Of a stretch of 64,000 nucleotides of DNA, positions 10,111-22,199 are shown piece by piece. Source of the stretch: Calonectria ilicicola. Lineage: Eukaryota; Ascomycota; Sordariomycetes; Hypocreales; Nectriaceae. The position numbers were made by a program, and so were the translations under genes. How positions within the stretch are numbered: the stretch's first letter is position 1; each line of letters opens with the position of its first letter. Under the pieces are notes generated by a model. It did not search any database, was not told the DNA's origin, and worked only from the letters and a program-made list of their open reading frames with translations. Where the stretch lies: positions 992,001-1,056,000 of the forward strand of contig CP085833.1 of assembly GCA_020809705.1 (NCBI GenBank), written 5' to 3'.

Positions 10111-11613
10111 TTTGCTATCTGTTGGTCTCAAAAATTGCTTTCTCTTTTCCCTCCGGGTTCAAACCTAGATCTATACTGGGCGTTTATATATGGCTACAGA
10201 AGCCGCCCAGGTAGCCATAAGGTACCTTCACACACAAGAACTATGCTATGTTCGGGACATTTATGTCACACCTGTAAAAAGCCCGTAAAGCATAGATACT
10301 CACAGTACATAGGAAATCAATGCCCCGAATAAATTATTTGGTGTCAATGCACGATCAGGCCTTACATGATCCCCCCTCCCTTTACGAGCATGGATTAAAC
10401 CCACCGATATGATGGATCGCTTTACCAAGATTTAGACTCTGTCACAAGTGGAGCAAAGGTTCCACCCTGATAACTGTGAACTTGTTCTCTTTACTTAAAT
10501 TTTAGTATATTATGCTTGTTATATGTATTAAAGCTTTGAAAGGTATAATATTATATTTTTTAAAAAAATATTTTTCAATAAATATTGATAAATTATATAA
10601 AATTAATTTACTAATATTTACAATATATTATTAAAATCTAATTTTTTAAATATAATATTGTAAGGTTTAAGCAAAGTAAAGCTAAGCACACTGCCCAGGC
10701 GACCCCTTGTTACGGCTTGGTTCACCGTACGTTACGGACAGGTCTCTTAGCAGCTGTTATCCGCACCCGTGGTTGCAAGCATTGCGATTATGGACTCATC
10801 TTATCTTTTGGCCTAATCGGCTAACAGATATAATGGGAAGTGCGGATCTTTACACCCTGGTAGGACCGCCGGAGGCAAAAGGCGCCGTTAGCATAGAAAG
10901 CCGCTAGCAAAGCCAGCTGCAGGCCGGCCCCCCCGCGAAGGGGGAAAAAAACAACACAACCAGCTTTGCATACCCCTGGGATGACAAACAAGTCGGCATC
11001 AAGGTCTTGTACTACAAAGATTGCTGTCAAACCGATAAAAAGACCGAATTAGATGTGTTGCGCTAACTAGATTAGCGCGCTATGTTTTTGGCCTAACCGT
11101 TCGGTTCAACAATTGCCTCCTTTTAGGTGTAGTGCCCTTGCAGTATCAAGCAAGTTTCGTGTTCTAACACTAAGAGTGGAAGTTGTTCCAAAGCTTCTGG
11201 ATAATGACAAATCCCACAAAAGACTGGGGCTTGGGCATTCCGGCTCTGCCCACGTAGTTGTTCCACAATCGTGATACGCCCGAATCGAATGCACATTCGG
11301 CGTTTTACCAGTGGCAAAGTTCTCCAGTACGTTGAACCACGTATCACCGTGATTTAGCGTCGCATTTCTCATGGCAGGGGGGTGGGGGTCAAATTAAAGC
11401 CGACTTCGGTACGAATAGTAAACGCCCCAGATCTAGCATCCGAGACTTTATTTTCCTTTGGGCGAAATTGCCGTTAGTAGGTATCTTTGCTTGCCTGACT
11501 TTAGAATTTAAATGACTCTTGTCTGCTTTTTTGTATCCTCATAAAAACATATCCTTTTGTACTCGTCCTTGAAAAAGTCACCAATAACTCATTCTTCCTA
11601 TCATAACTTCACA
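10111..11613. promoter_or_regulatory. TRI3-TRI5 divergent intergenic region
   Basis: This 1.5-kb region lies between two divergent genes. Matches to the TRI6 recognition motif YNAGGCC occur at 10355-10364 (both strands), 10810-10816 (minus) and 11090-11096 (minus). An AT-rich patch covers about 10490-10670. A GC-rich hairpin-like stretch lies near 10925-10950 (CCCCCCGCG..GGGGG). Short frames on the minus strand (10821-11030 and 11106-11372) have no recognisable features and are not called as genes. Confidence 0.5.
10355..10364. promoter_or_regulatory. Putative TRI6 double site upstream of TRI3
   Basis: TCAGGCCTTA reads as TCAGGCC on the plus strand and TAAGGCC on the minus strand. Both match YNAGGCC, the published TRI6 consensus from Fusarium. 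It lies about 245 bp upstream of the TRI3 start. It is a sequence match only. Confidence 0.5.
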
Positions 11614-12843
11614 ATGACAGATAAGGGCTTCCCCACAGAGTTTTATGTCAAGGAGTTGACTCGCTTCCTTGACACCATCGAATACAATGACACCAACTTT
11701 ACACCCGAGGAGCGTATTGACAAATTACATTATGCTTACTCTAAGGCAGCAGCCCACTTTGCGCAGCCATTCCAGCAAAGGCACATCAAGGCCAGTCCAC
11801 AGAGGCTACAAGCATCCTTGCAGACCATTGTTGCTATGGTAGTCTACAGCTGGGCAAAGGCATCACCAGAGGTTATGGCCGACCTTAGCATTCATTACAC
11901 TTACATGCTTGTCTTGGATGATAGCCACGATGACCCAGAAGCTGCTATGCAGACCTGGTTTGACGATCTTCTGGCTGGACGTAAGCAGAAGCATCCTTGG
12001 TGGCAGATGGTGAACGACCAGTTTCCTACGGTTTTGAGCCACTACGGACCATACTGTCAGCTTAACATGGTTCGTAGTATTACAGATTGTAAGTTTATCT
12101 TGCTCACCTAATTACAACACGTTATCTAATGTGGTAAACTTGCAGTTTTTCAAGGTTGCTGGATCGAGCAATATAACTTTCAAGGATTTCCTGGATCTTA
12201 CGACTACCCAACCTTCTTGCGACGTTTGAACGGCCTTGGGCATTGTGTCGGAGCCTCCATTTTCCCCAAGGACCAATTTGATGAGAACGCCCTCTTTACT
12301 GAGATCACTGCTGTCATCTCACAAATGGAGAACTGGATGGTGTTTGTGAATGATCTTATGTCCTTTTACAAGGAGTTTGACGAGCCACGAGACCAAGCTA
12401 GTCTGGTCAATAACTACGCCAAGTGCGACGAGTCAACTATCGAGGCAGCGCTAGAGAAGCTCACGCGTGATACCATCGTCGACTCGCAGCAAATTATGGC
12501 CGTCTTTAAGGACAAGGATCCATACCTGTTTGAGACTTTGCGATCCTTCTGCCAAGGCTATGTGACCTGGCACCTGTGCGACCCGCGCTATCGCCTGCCA
12601 GAGCTATATGAACGAACTGGCGAGACGAAGGAGGGCGTCAAGATGCGTGCTTACCTAGAATCTGGGTGCAAGGTGGGCGCAGTAGATGCAAGCAAGTGGG
12701 CGTACCCTTCCGTTGAATCGCTCGCTGAGAAGCATATGGACCATCATCAGGTTTCATATGAGAAGAAGGCAGATATTGTTAGTTCGCAGGCATCGTGGGC
12801 GCAACAGTTGCGAATGTTTTTTGGTATGCGGTCATATGATTAA
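11614..12843 (+). CDS. TRI5: Trichodiene synthase (TRI5)
   Basis: Exons are 11614-12088 and 12146-12843, giving 390 residues. The single intron (GTAAGT..CAG) sits at the position typical of TRI5, just before FFQGCWIEQYNF. The enzyme cyclises farnesyl diphosphate to trichodiene, the first committed step. The Mg-binding Asp-rich motif is D102-D-S-H-D-D107. The second metal-binding triad is N227, S231 and E235 within NDLMSFYKE. The basic motif near DPRYRL is present. These positions are shifted by two residues from the crystallised Fusarium enzyme. The sequence is clearly trichodiene synthase but diverges along its whole length, most at the termini. All key residues are intact, so it should be active. 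In contrast to Fusarium, it is separated from TRI4/TRI6 by an ABC transporter gene. Confidence 0.97.
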
Positions 12844-14451
12844 GATTGTTGTTATATGTCAGAATAGATAGTCAGATCACGTAACTGATCTACCAACTAT
12901 AAGAGCAGATCTGTTACCTTAGACAAAGAATCAAGTTCATCACACATCATATGACTGGACCTACCTTCTAACCAATGTCGTGATTCGATGGATGTACAAA
13001 TACAACGACTAATAAGATACTAACCTAGCCTTTATCAGATGAGCGGATCTACCCTCTAATATATTAAATCCTAACCTAGAAGGAACGATAATAATTGTAT
13101 TATATTAGCTTGTAACCTTGTTGTCATAATGAAACAGCGCCTAATACTAATTATAATTGCTTAATAGTTTTGGATTTAATAAGTTAATATATGTTAGAAA
13201 TAACTGTTAGAGCTGTATTAACTAGAGACTACTATAACAGTTCCTACTTAAGAGCATGTGATTGAAACTCTACTCATCCCCTACCCTACATGCAACATGT
13301 CGCTACGGCTCTGGGCAGCCCAACGACTGAAATTAGTTCCCTAGTGTTTTAGGAGTGGTGGCAACGCCATTAAACACTGAAATCAGGGGCTTTAATTGTG
13401 TCCTCCATCGTAATGGCGGATGAGCCCGTGCGATACCTCCACTCAGACACAGAGAACAGGGAAGCGATATCATTGTGGCCCGCCCCTACGAAGATCAATC
13501 GCTGGCCTTGGGAAAATGACCACAAGGCGGTCGCATATGTGCACGGCCCGACAAGCTGCCCGCCCAGCAAAACGTAAATGCCTAGCTTGTTACAGGGGAT
13601 GGGAAGTCTATTTGCTAGCCTTGCGTAGGCGCTCAAAAGCACCGGCCCGCACCGGGAGTGCCTGTATTTTCTCCGTCTCGGCAGAAGAGTGGTGGAGTCT
13701 TCTTGGAGGGTGATTGGGTTGGTGGTTGGTGCCGATAACAGGGCCTTATCTTTAGGCCTTCCGACCTTTCACACTAGGCCGTATTTGGAAGACATCATGA
13801 TGATTCATATTTGATGCGACTGGGCTCCATATCCCATGTCTGTGCAACAGTCTCAATGGGAACCTCTTGCCTAATGCGGTATTCTTGGTCGGCACATTTT
13901 CTCTCGCTGCTTGTTTCTTGCCGCCGATTAGCCTATCAGTCGTCAGCACTCTCATATACAGAAATTTGACAGTTGATTCAAATGCAACGGCTCGCATCAA
14001 ATTCGGAACAGCGCAGTAACTGTGCTGTCGAAAGACTCACCTGGCCCCATCTTTCCCCCAGAAGGTCTCAATTTATTTTCACCCCCTTGATAATAGGCGA
14101 GATATCGTTATATCAGTGCCATCCATGAAAGAGGCAACCCTGATGCATCACGTGTGGGATCGGCCCAATATCCCATTCCTCGCTGTTGTGAATACCTCAT
14201 CAGCAATCCCCAGTCCTTGCAAGCAGACTGTCCCGGCTTGAGCAAGATTGCCGCAGAGGCCTGTTCTCTCGTTGCTTCTTTTCTCAGCAGAACCCATCGA
14301 CTCTGGCAACGAGCACCTTATCAAGTGCCCCGAGGTTCTTTCATCCCCCACCTTCCTGTCTGCTGCTGCTGAACAAACTCCGGCAGAACTAGGTCGCTGG
14401 CAACCAGGACCACTGAGCTGTTGTTCACTCACCAGTAAGCCACTACCAAAG
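12844..14451. other. Intergenic between TRI5 and the ABC transporter
   Basis: This 1.6-kb stretch contains the TRI5 3' region, a moderately AT-rich segment (about 13030-13250) and the ABC transporter promoter. Several overlapping short frames between 13370 and 14432 lack motifs. The only notable structure is a group of three TRI6-type motifs at 13742-13780. Confidence 0.4.
13742..13780. promoter_or_regulatory. Cluster of three putative TRI6 sites upstream of the ABC transporter
   Basis: Three YNAGGCC matches occur in 39 bp: TAAGGCC (minus strand, 13742-13748), TTAGGCC (plus, 13752-13758) and CTAGGCC (plus, 13774-13780). They lie about 670 bp upstream of the proposed ABC transporter start. 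At random, roughly one match per kilobase on both strands would be expected, so this density suggests the transporter belongs to the TRI6 regulon. Confidence 0.5.
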
Positions 14452-17400
14452 ATGGCTGACGCCGCCCAAGAGAAGTCGAACGCGGACGTCGCTCAAAGTC
14501 TAGCGCTTCAAATCGACCAAGGTACTCTCAAGAACCTCGACGAGCAGAGCAACTCATCGTCCAACGGTGTCCCGAGCGAGCCCTCCAAGGGTAAGTCCCA
14601 CGCTGGTTGGGCATCGGTCTTCGTTCGAGTCATTCGTAGCTACTCCGAGCCAAGCGACCACCTAATACGACTCATCGGCCTAGCTGCTGCCGCTGGTGCG
14701 GGCTCTGCCATGCCACTCATGACTCTAGTCTTCGGGTCCTCCGTAGACAGGTTCAACTCGTTCGAGGTTGGTAGTGACTCAGCTAATAAGCTGTATCAAA
14801 GTCTTTCCCGCAATGCGCTGCAACTTGTCTACATCTTCATCGGACGATACTTTTTAGTGTATATTCATGCGACTTCCTTTGGAATCACAGGTATCAGAGC
14901 CACGAGGGCATTTCGCCAGGACCTAATCAAGTCTTTGCTACGACAGGATGTCGCATTTATTGATTCATGTTCTTCTGGTTACGTGGCGACAACCATCTCA
15001 ACCAATGCAGATCTCGTCGAGCATGGCATGGCAGAAAAGATCGGGACATTGATCCAATCAGTCTCCATGTTCATTGCCGCTTTTGTTGTGGCCTTTTCAC
15101 AACAATGGGCCCTGACACTGGTCACTGCTACAACTCTTCCGGCTCTGTTGATTGGAATTTATTTTACATTTGGAATGGGTGAGTTGTAATGACTTCGGGC
15201 TGTTTTAGTAAGATATTTAGATGCCTTGCTTACACTCTCAGATGCCAAAATTGAGACCAAGATCCTTGAAATTTACAACCATGCGGGCAGTTTGGTCGAA
15301 GAAGCATTGAGTACGATGCAAATAGTCACCGCGTATGACGCAGGCAAGAGATTGAGCCAAAAGTATGACATTCATCTGGCTGCAGCTCAGAAGCTGGGCC
15401 TAAAGAAAGGACCAATTATTGGTGTACAATATAGCGTTGGGTTCTTTACAACATATTGTGCCTACTCCCTGGCATGGTATTACGGCATCAAGCTTCTCAA
15501 TCGTGGTGATCTCAACAGCGGAGGCGATGTTATAATGTAAGCCACCTCCCTTTTGAAACCGCGAATCAAATCAATCTAATTATTTTGGCAGTGTCTTACT
15601 TGCTGTTCTTCTGGCTACTCAAGCAGCAGCCGATGTTGCCCCTGGCTTCAGCGGTTTCACAAAAGCACTTGCTGCTGCTAGATCTATGTTTGATGTCATC
15701 GATCGCCAATCCAAGGTCGATTCTTTGGCGGAGACAGGGCTTAAACCAACTGATCCGACTGGAACAGTTGAGCTCCAGGGGGTCACATTTGCTTATCCTG
15801 CTCGTCCAGATACCAAGGTGTTACGGAATCTCAGCCTCTACTTCGAAGCCGAAAAGACAACAGCACTTGTGGGAGCATCTGGGTCGGGCAAGAGCACCAT
15901 TGTCGGCTTAATTGAGCGGTGGTTTGACCCAGACTCTGGATCTATCTATATCAGCGGCCATGAAGCTAAAGACCTGAACGTTCGCTGGTTACGTAGCCAG
16001 ATTGGGCTTGTCCAGCAAGAGCCCATTTTGTTTAGCGACACCATTTACAACAACGTCGCTCATGGCCTCTACGGCACAGATATGGACGATCTATCAGAGG
16101 CGGAGAAGCGTGAGCTGGTGCGACAAGCCTGCATCCAGTCTAACGCAGACGACTTCATCCAGGCGCTTCCTGAGGGCTATGACACTGATGTCGGAGAGCG
16201 CGGTGGACTACTCAGCGGTGGACAAAAACAGCGCATAGCGATAGCGCGAAGCGTCATTGCCAACCCCCGAATTCTTCTCTTAGATGAAGCCACCTCGGCC
16301 CTTGACCCCACCGCGGAGAAAAAGGTCCAGGCCGCACTAGACAACGTCTCAAAATCTCGCACCACCATCATGATTGCACACAAATTGGCGACCGTCCAAA
16401 AAGCTGATAAGATTGTGGTTCTTAACCAAGGAGAGGTCGTTGAACAAGGTTCTCACCGTGAACTACTGGCCCAGAAGGGTGCATACTACAAACTTGTGAA
16501 TGCCCAAAATCTAGACAGCCAGAAATATGACGGGGACAGCGTTGAGAATTCCCCCCATGATATTTCTGGTGACATCACACCTAGGGGGGGCTCAACCGAA
16601 GAGGAATTCGAGATGTCAAAATCCAATGATACATCCACATTACAAAAACCGAGAAGTCAGAGATCTCAAAGTGTCACTATTAACCAAAGCGGCGAGGCGG
16701 TCCGCAAGATAGAGGAAGAAGATGTCTCTAGAAAGCTTTCACTCTTTCGCTGTGTTATAACTATCCTCAAAGAGCAAAGACATCTCTGGCCCCTCTACCT
16801 GGGCGGTTTCATTTCATCCATAGCTAGTGGCGCTACCTTTCCGTCGCAAGCAATAATGTTTGGCCGAAGCATCTCCACGCTTCAGATAGAGCCTGGAAAT
16901 GGTCTGGTAAGCCGAGGCAATTTCTGGGCCCTCATGTACTTCATCTTTAGCCTTGGTGTGCTTTTCTCGTACCTGGGTGTTGGTTTCTTTTGGATGGCAT
17001 CTGCCTTCCGTGCAACTCGTTTTTATAGACGAGAATACTTGGAGGCAATGCTTCGACAGGACATTGGATTTTTTGATATGAAGGGACATACCGCAGCAGA
17101 AATGACCGCCCGCTTGTCCCTGCATCCTCAGGGACTGCAGTCTATGCTTTCCACAAATGTCGGCCTCATTGTCCTGGTGTTTGCCAATCTCCTTGGCAGT
17201 TGTATACTGGCTATTGCCGTTGGCTGGCAACTTGGTCTAGTTGTCGTTGCTGCCGGCGTGCCATTCATCTTCGGTGCTGGCTTCTTTCGAATGCGCCTAG
17301 AAATGGCCAACTATGCTCGTGTCAGCCAGACATACTTGGAGTCGACGCGATTTGCTTCGGAAGCGGTTGGCGCCATCCGCACCGTGTCAAGCTTGACTCT

Positions 17401-18610
17401 GGAGAGCAAGGTAATTGACGGTTACCGCAAACGTCTGGACTCGTCGATTGAGCTTGAGACGCGACACAAGCTAGTCAGCATGTTTCTCCTCGCAGCGACC
17501 GAGAGTGTTGACCTTGCCGTCTCGGCGCTTTCTTTCTGGTACGGCGGCAAACTAGTGTCTGAGGGAAAATATGACGTTGTCACATTTTTCACTGCCTTCA
17601 TGGCCATCTCCATAGGTTCACGCGCGGCTGGTATTATGTTTGGCTTTACTGCCGGTAAGAAAACAGCCCTTCTGAGACATTCAAAATCCACACGCTAACA
17701 CGCCGCACTAGACAATTCTCAAGCGCATGTCGCCGCGAACCACATCATTCACCTGCGAAACTCGCAGCCTGCCATCAACTCCTCCACTGGAAGTACGGAA
17801 TTGCCTAAGAGTAGCGGAGATACTGCGATCGAGTTCAAAAATGTTACTTTCTCATATCCTAACCGCCCAGACCAACCTGTGCTGCGCAACCTCAACATGA
17901 AAATCACCAGAGGGCAGTCCATAGGTATAGTTGGCGCCTCTGGTTGCGGAAAGAGCACAATCATAGCTCTTCTCGAGCGTTTCTACGACCTAACCTCTGG
18001 CCAGCTTCTCATTAACGATACGCCAATCCAGAAGTTGGATGTCCATGCCCATCGTGCGCGCTTTGGGCTAGTATCCCAAGACACAACCCTATACCAGGGC
18101 TCTATCCGAGAAAATATTCTCCTCGGCATCACAGAAGCAGAAGCAAACTCTCTCGCAAACTCTGATAATTCTGACAAAAACGATGCCGTGGAATGGGCCT
18201 GCAAATCGGCCAACATACATGACTTCATCATCAGTCTGCCTGATGGATATGCCACTGACATTGGCAACCATGGAGTATCCCTTAGCGGTGGGCAACGCCA
18301 GCGCCTAGCTATTGCAAGGGCTCTCATCCGCAAGCCAGACGTCTTGCTATTCGATGAAGCAACCAGCGCCTTGGACACGGCCAGCGAAGTCGTGGTGCAG
18401 GCCGCCATCGAAGATGTGGCACGGCAAAGGCCCGACCGAACAGTTATCGCTGTTGCGCACCGCTTGTCCACGATTAAGCGGAGCGATCGTATCTTTGTCC
18501 TGAATCGCGGGGAGGTTATAGAGGAAGGCACGCATGAGGAGTTGATCAGGCTTGGTGGGCAGTATCGTGAAATGGTTCTGGCTCAAACTTTGGACAGGGA
18601 AGTAGAGTAA
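14452..18610 (+). CDS. Full-length ABC-B (MDR-type) exporter within the TRI cluster
   Basis: Exons are 14452-15178, 15242-15536, 15592-17654 and 17712-18610, giving 1,327 residues. All three introns are canonical GT..AG and preserve frame. The layout is TMD1-NBD1-TMD2-NBD2. NBD1 has Walker A GASGSGKST, signature LSGGQKQRIA and Walker B ILLLDEATSAL. NBD2 has GASGCGKST, LSGGQRQRLA and VLLFDEATSAL. Both catalytic halves look intact. The acidic linker after NBD1 is Ser/Thr-rich and could be phosphorylated. The family exports hydrophobic compounds across the plasma membrane. The Fusarium core TRI cluster uses the MFS pump TRI12, so an ABC-B gene embedded between TRI5 and TRI4 is unusual. Self-protection or toxin export is inference from position and from the TRI6-type sites upstream. 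The reading frame is open back to 14248, but the ATG at 14452 gives a typical N-terminus. Confidence 0.93.
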
Positions 18611-19217
18611 AAAAAAAGGTTAAAGGGGGCGTGTATTTAATGTACATCTGATAAGGTATGAGGGCACTTGTTAGTGGGTCTGGCGACCCGAAGATTTAGC
18701 AAAGGGAGATATAAACCTAGGCTCTTAACTTACTTTTCTTGCTATTCACCATTCTTTAATAAAGGTTATGCACAATATGTTGAGAGGTTTGTTTAGTATA
18801 TTTAAACGATTTATAGCTATAGTGCTAGATTGTTTCATATTACACTAACTCTAGGTTTTATCTGTTTTTTTATTACTAAAAAGGAGGAATATAAGATAAA
18901 GGAAAAAAGAAATAAAAATAAAAATAAAATACTTAGTAATAAAAGAAATAATAAAGAGTAAGACAAAGAAAAAAGAAATAAATATAGCTAGGTAGTAGTT
19001 TTGATAACTTGTGATATTCTTTGCTTAACTAGCCTGACACGCCTTCTCATCTTGCTAATGTAAATCCAAGCTTCTAATCAGTTTATCCCTTGGTAAAACG
19101 ACCAGAACGTTACAGCTACCACTCCTATATACCTATTTATACTCTTATAAAGGGCCAGTGTATATATAAAGCGAGCCCACCCTTGAGATACAGAAACTGC
19201 CGTCCGCCTTCTAGACT
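18611..19217. other. AT-rich intergenic between convergent ABC transporter and TRI4
   Basis: This region joins the 3' ends of two convergent genes. About 18740-19010 is AT-rich with A-tract runs. No coding frame or repeat was recognised. Confidence 0.4.
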
Positions 19218-20945
19218 TTACAAGGTTCCAAGAACCTTGACTCGAATCTCGCCAACGTGCTCAGTCTTTCCAGGGATAGCCTTAGGGTAGCCAACGATGC
19301 GAGCGTGGGTCATATCAATGTCAGCCTTAGTAGTATCGTAAAGCTCAATGTCGTATGCTCGAGTGATTCGAGAAAGAGCCAGGAACATCTCGGAAAAAGC
19401 CATACTGGTGGGCAACGTCAGCAAGTATTCCCCGATGGGTAGGCTAAAAGATCACTTACGTATATCCAATGCACTGTCGAGAGCCCTGAGAGAAGTTGGT
19501 GATGAACTTTTTGAGAGGAATGTTCTTCTCAGCCGCCTCAATCCAGCGCTCGGGTCGGAACTTGTCAGCTTCAGGGAAGATGCTCTCATCCGTGTGACAG
19601 AAATATGTGGACTGGGAGATAGGAGTCTGGGATTGATGTTAGTAAACGCAACTGTATGGGGATAGAGAATTAACTTACTCCCTTGGGGATGACATGATCC
19701 TTGTAATTCAGGTCCTCTTGGGTAGCCACGCGCCCCGAACGAGAGATGGGACCAAAGGCGAGACGGAAACCTTCATGGACGACACCGCTCAGGTAGGGGA
19801 GGTTCTCAAGGGTAGCTAGAGGATACTGGCCGTCTTTGGATTCTGGCAAGTTGTTCAGTTCGTCACGAAGCTTCTTTAGGCACTCAGGATGAGTCAGAAG
19901 ATAGAAGATGGTGATAGCCAAAGTCCTTGAAGTAGTCTCCGTGCCAGCAAACAAGATAACAGTACCCTCATCAAGCATTCGCTCAACGGTGCGCTCATGG
20001 GCGGGGATGTGGGTGTCGGCAAGTGCACCAAACAGGATGGAAGACTTGGCTCCGGAACTTTTGTTAGAGAGAAACTCGCCAGCACCGCGGTCCTGAATCT
20101 CAGTTCGCATCTGAAGAAGATCGGCGACAGATGGGGCGATCATGCGGATGCAGCTGACTGGAAGACGCTTGAGGATGGTGACCAGAAATGGAAGGAAGCG
20201 TGCCAGATGGTAGACCTTGGTAAGACCCAGGAATCCATCACGAACAACAAAATGGAAGTCTGGAAGGTTGAGGTAGTCGTAGTGCTTGCCGTAGAATCGA
20301 GAGGTAATGACATCGGCAGTCAAAGCGCAGAAAGCACCATCGAGACTGAGGACCTGGTTCTTGTCGAGATGCTCTTGGAATCGAGACAGGAGCTTGGAGA
20401 CGCGATCATGGATCAGGGGTTCCAGACTGGTGATAGTTCGCTTTGAGAAGTACGGGTTCAAGTAACCACGGCGGGAGCGATGTTGGTCATGGTCAACGGT
20501 AGCCGCAGTCGCAGTGGGAACGTCGAAAGCACCGACAGTGGCGGGATCTTTGTTGGTCTTGCGAGAACCGGCAGTGTATATGGTGGAATAGTAGGACGAA
20601 TCCTTGATGTGAACCTCACGCGCATTGACACGGACAATGGGGCCTTTGTAAAAGTTTGAGTCAGTTCAGTTATTCTCGAAGCAGGACACGGGCCATCTTA
20701 CCGTATTTCTCGTGCATTTTAGCGATCTCCCAAAGATACTGGCCATCTCGGAGAACCTCATGGTAGAACTCAAGGTAGGGACCAATGGCAGCAAGCTTGG
20801 GACCGGGGATTTTTCTCAAGGGGTGCAAGTAGAGGTTGTAAAAGCAAGTAGAAAGGAAGTAGATGATGCTCGATGCTGCCAGAATTCCGACAACATGGCT
20901 AATGGGAATGCTGAAAGCATCCTTAAGGATGTCTTTGTTAATCAT
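19218..20945 (-). CDS. TRI4: Trichodiene oxygenase, cytochrome P450 CYP58 (TRI4)
   Basis: Exons are 20702-20945, 19679-20643, 19460-19626 and 19218-19404, giving 520 residues, the same length as the known Fusarium enzyme. TRI4 performs four successive oxygenations of trichodiene (C-2, C-12,13-epoxide, C-11 and C-3) to give isotrichotriol. Visible landmarks are an N-terminal membrane anchor, the proline-rich hinge FYNLYLHPLRKIPGPKLAA, the I-helix motif FAGTETTSRT and the heme-binding loop FSQGSRQCIG. This is among the most strongly conserved proteins in the window and is recognisable along its whole length. It is divergently transcribed from TRI6, as in Fusarium. The last two exons are short (167 and 187 nt). 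Confidence 0.97.
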
Positions 20946-22199
20946 TTTCGGTATCCTTCAGAGTTGCCTGGTAAATATGTCTCAATTTGGATACTTGTGA
21001 AGGTGATAATGGATAAAGCTCTCATGATGGGGAGCACTATATATAAATGTTACACAACTATAATCGTACAGCGGATACTAGAATCTTCGCCTCTGTTTCG
21101 GACTCTACCTGCACTGCAATAACTGTTAGCGAGGTGTTCGGTACCTTTTTCCTATTACGAAACCCGATACCTCTCTGGATGGTATCACTTACATGCATAC
21201 CATATGCAGCTCGGAGTCGACCTAACCTAACTCCGCTAAGGCCAATCAGCTCTGACGTGTGGTTGCTTTCTCGAAAAGTCGGGAAATTACTTGGCAATAA
21301 CTCAGCAAGGTTGACACAGGGTTTGATAGGTCTGTCGGGCCTAAGGAACTCTGTGTTTCGGAACATGTGCAGTATGGATTTTATCCCCACAGACTACTCG
21401 GCCAGCGGGCCACAAGCAGGTCCCAATTCCTCGATGCCAGTCGTGCCAAGTGGGGCGCTGTCTAAGGCCGAGGGGCCTCTCCCGGGGCGGCACCTTACTT
21501 AAAACGGAAAAAGAGGGCGAAATACCCCGATTACGGGAACATCTAGGTTTGATACGCGACAGCGGCAAAGACCAGGAGGTTCATCTTTTGCAACAAGTTT
21601 ATCTGACAGGACCCTAGTACAGTTTGGAGGGCATACTAAGGCCGTGCTCGAAACTTGAACATTTGATCGAGCTGACATTTGTACTATTGCTGTGAACAGT
21701 CTCTATCCCTATTGAGGAAAGGATTTTCTCCTATAGCAGGGGGGCCCTTGCCAATAGTATCGAATATATTACATAAGGCGTATCTCGAGGTACATTTTTT
21801 GGCTAATCCAAAAGAAGAAAGGTTGCTAAGAAAATAAATATGCTCAATTTAAATATTCTCCTACTAAAATTCAAAGAATAATTTATTCCTAGTCTGGAGG
21901 TGGTTCGATTAGATATTCGCGAACAAAACTGCAAGGCTGACAAGGCCGCAGACAGCCCCGCCCCTCATTTTTACCCGCTCTTATTCTGGCGCCATTATCG
22001 CTAGGGAGCTAAAATACGGGAGAAAAAATAAATAGTCCGAATTTACGGGATTATGCCGCATTTCAAAGTTCACGTTTACCGAAACTCATAATCATACCCT
22101 AAAAGTCGGCGGGAAGTCCTTAATATGCCAGATCCTCTGAGGCCAGCCATACCGACCACCGACGATCAGGAATTATTCCCTAATTATTACACAATAATA
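20946..22199. promoter_or_regulatory. TRI4-TRI6 divergent promoter with five putative TRI6 sites
   Basis: This 1.25-kb region lies between two divergently transcribed TRI genes. YNAGGCC matches occur at 21237-21243 (plus), 21338-21344 (minus), 21463-21469 (plus), 21637-21643 (plus) and 21941-21947 (plus, CAAGGCC). Five matches is several times the chance expectation. The arrangement would allow TRI6 to regulate its own gene and TRI4 together. No other gene is seen. Confidence 0.55.

Noticed and set aside
11106..11372. 88-codon frame upstream of TRI5 on the minus strand
   Set aside because: No recognisable family and no supporting context. It lies in the TRI5 promoter.
13370..14432. Several overlapping short frames upstream of the ABC transporter
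   Set aside because: They have no motifs, overlap on both strands and have no splice-joined extension. They are probably chance frames in promoter DNA.
17983..18531. Long antisense frame opposite NBD2 of the ABC transporter
   Set aside because: It is a shadow of the strongly coding plus strand (Walker A/B and signature motifs), with no independent evidence.
21058..21568. Overlapping frames in the TRI4-TRI6 spacer
   Set aside because: They lie on both strands, lack domains and cover the motif-bearing promoter. They are probably non-coding.
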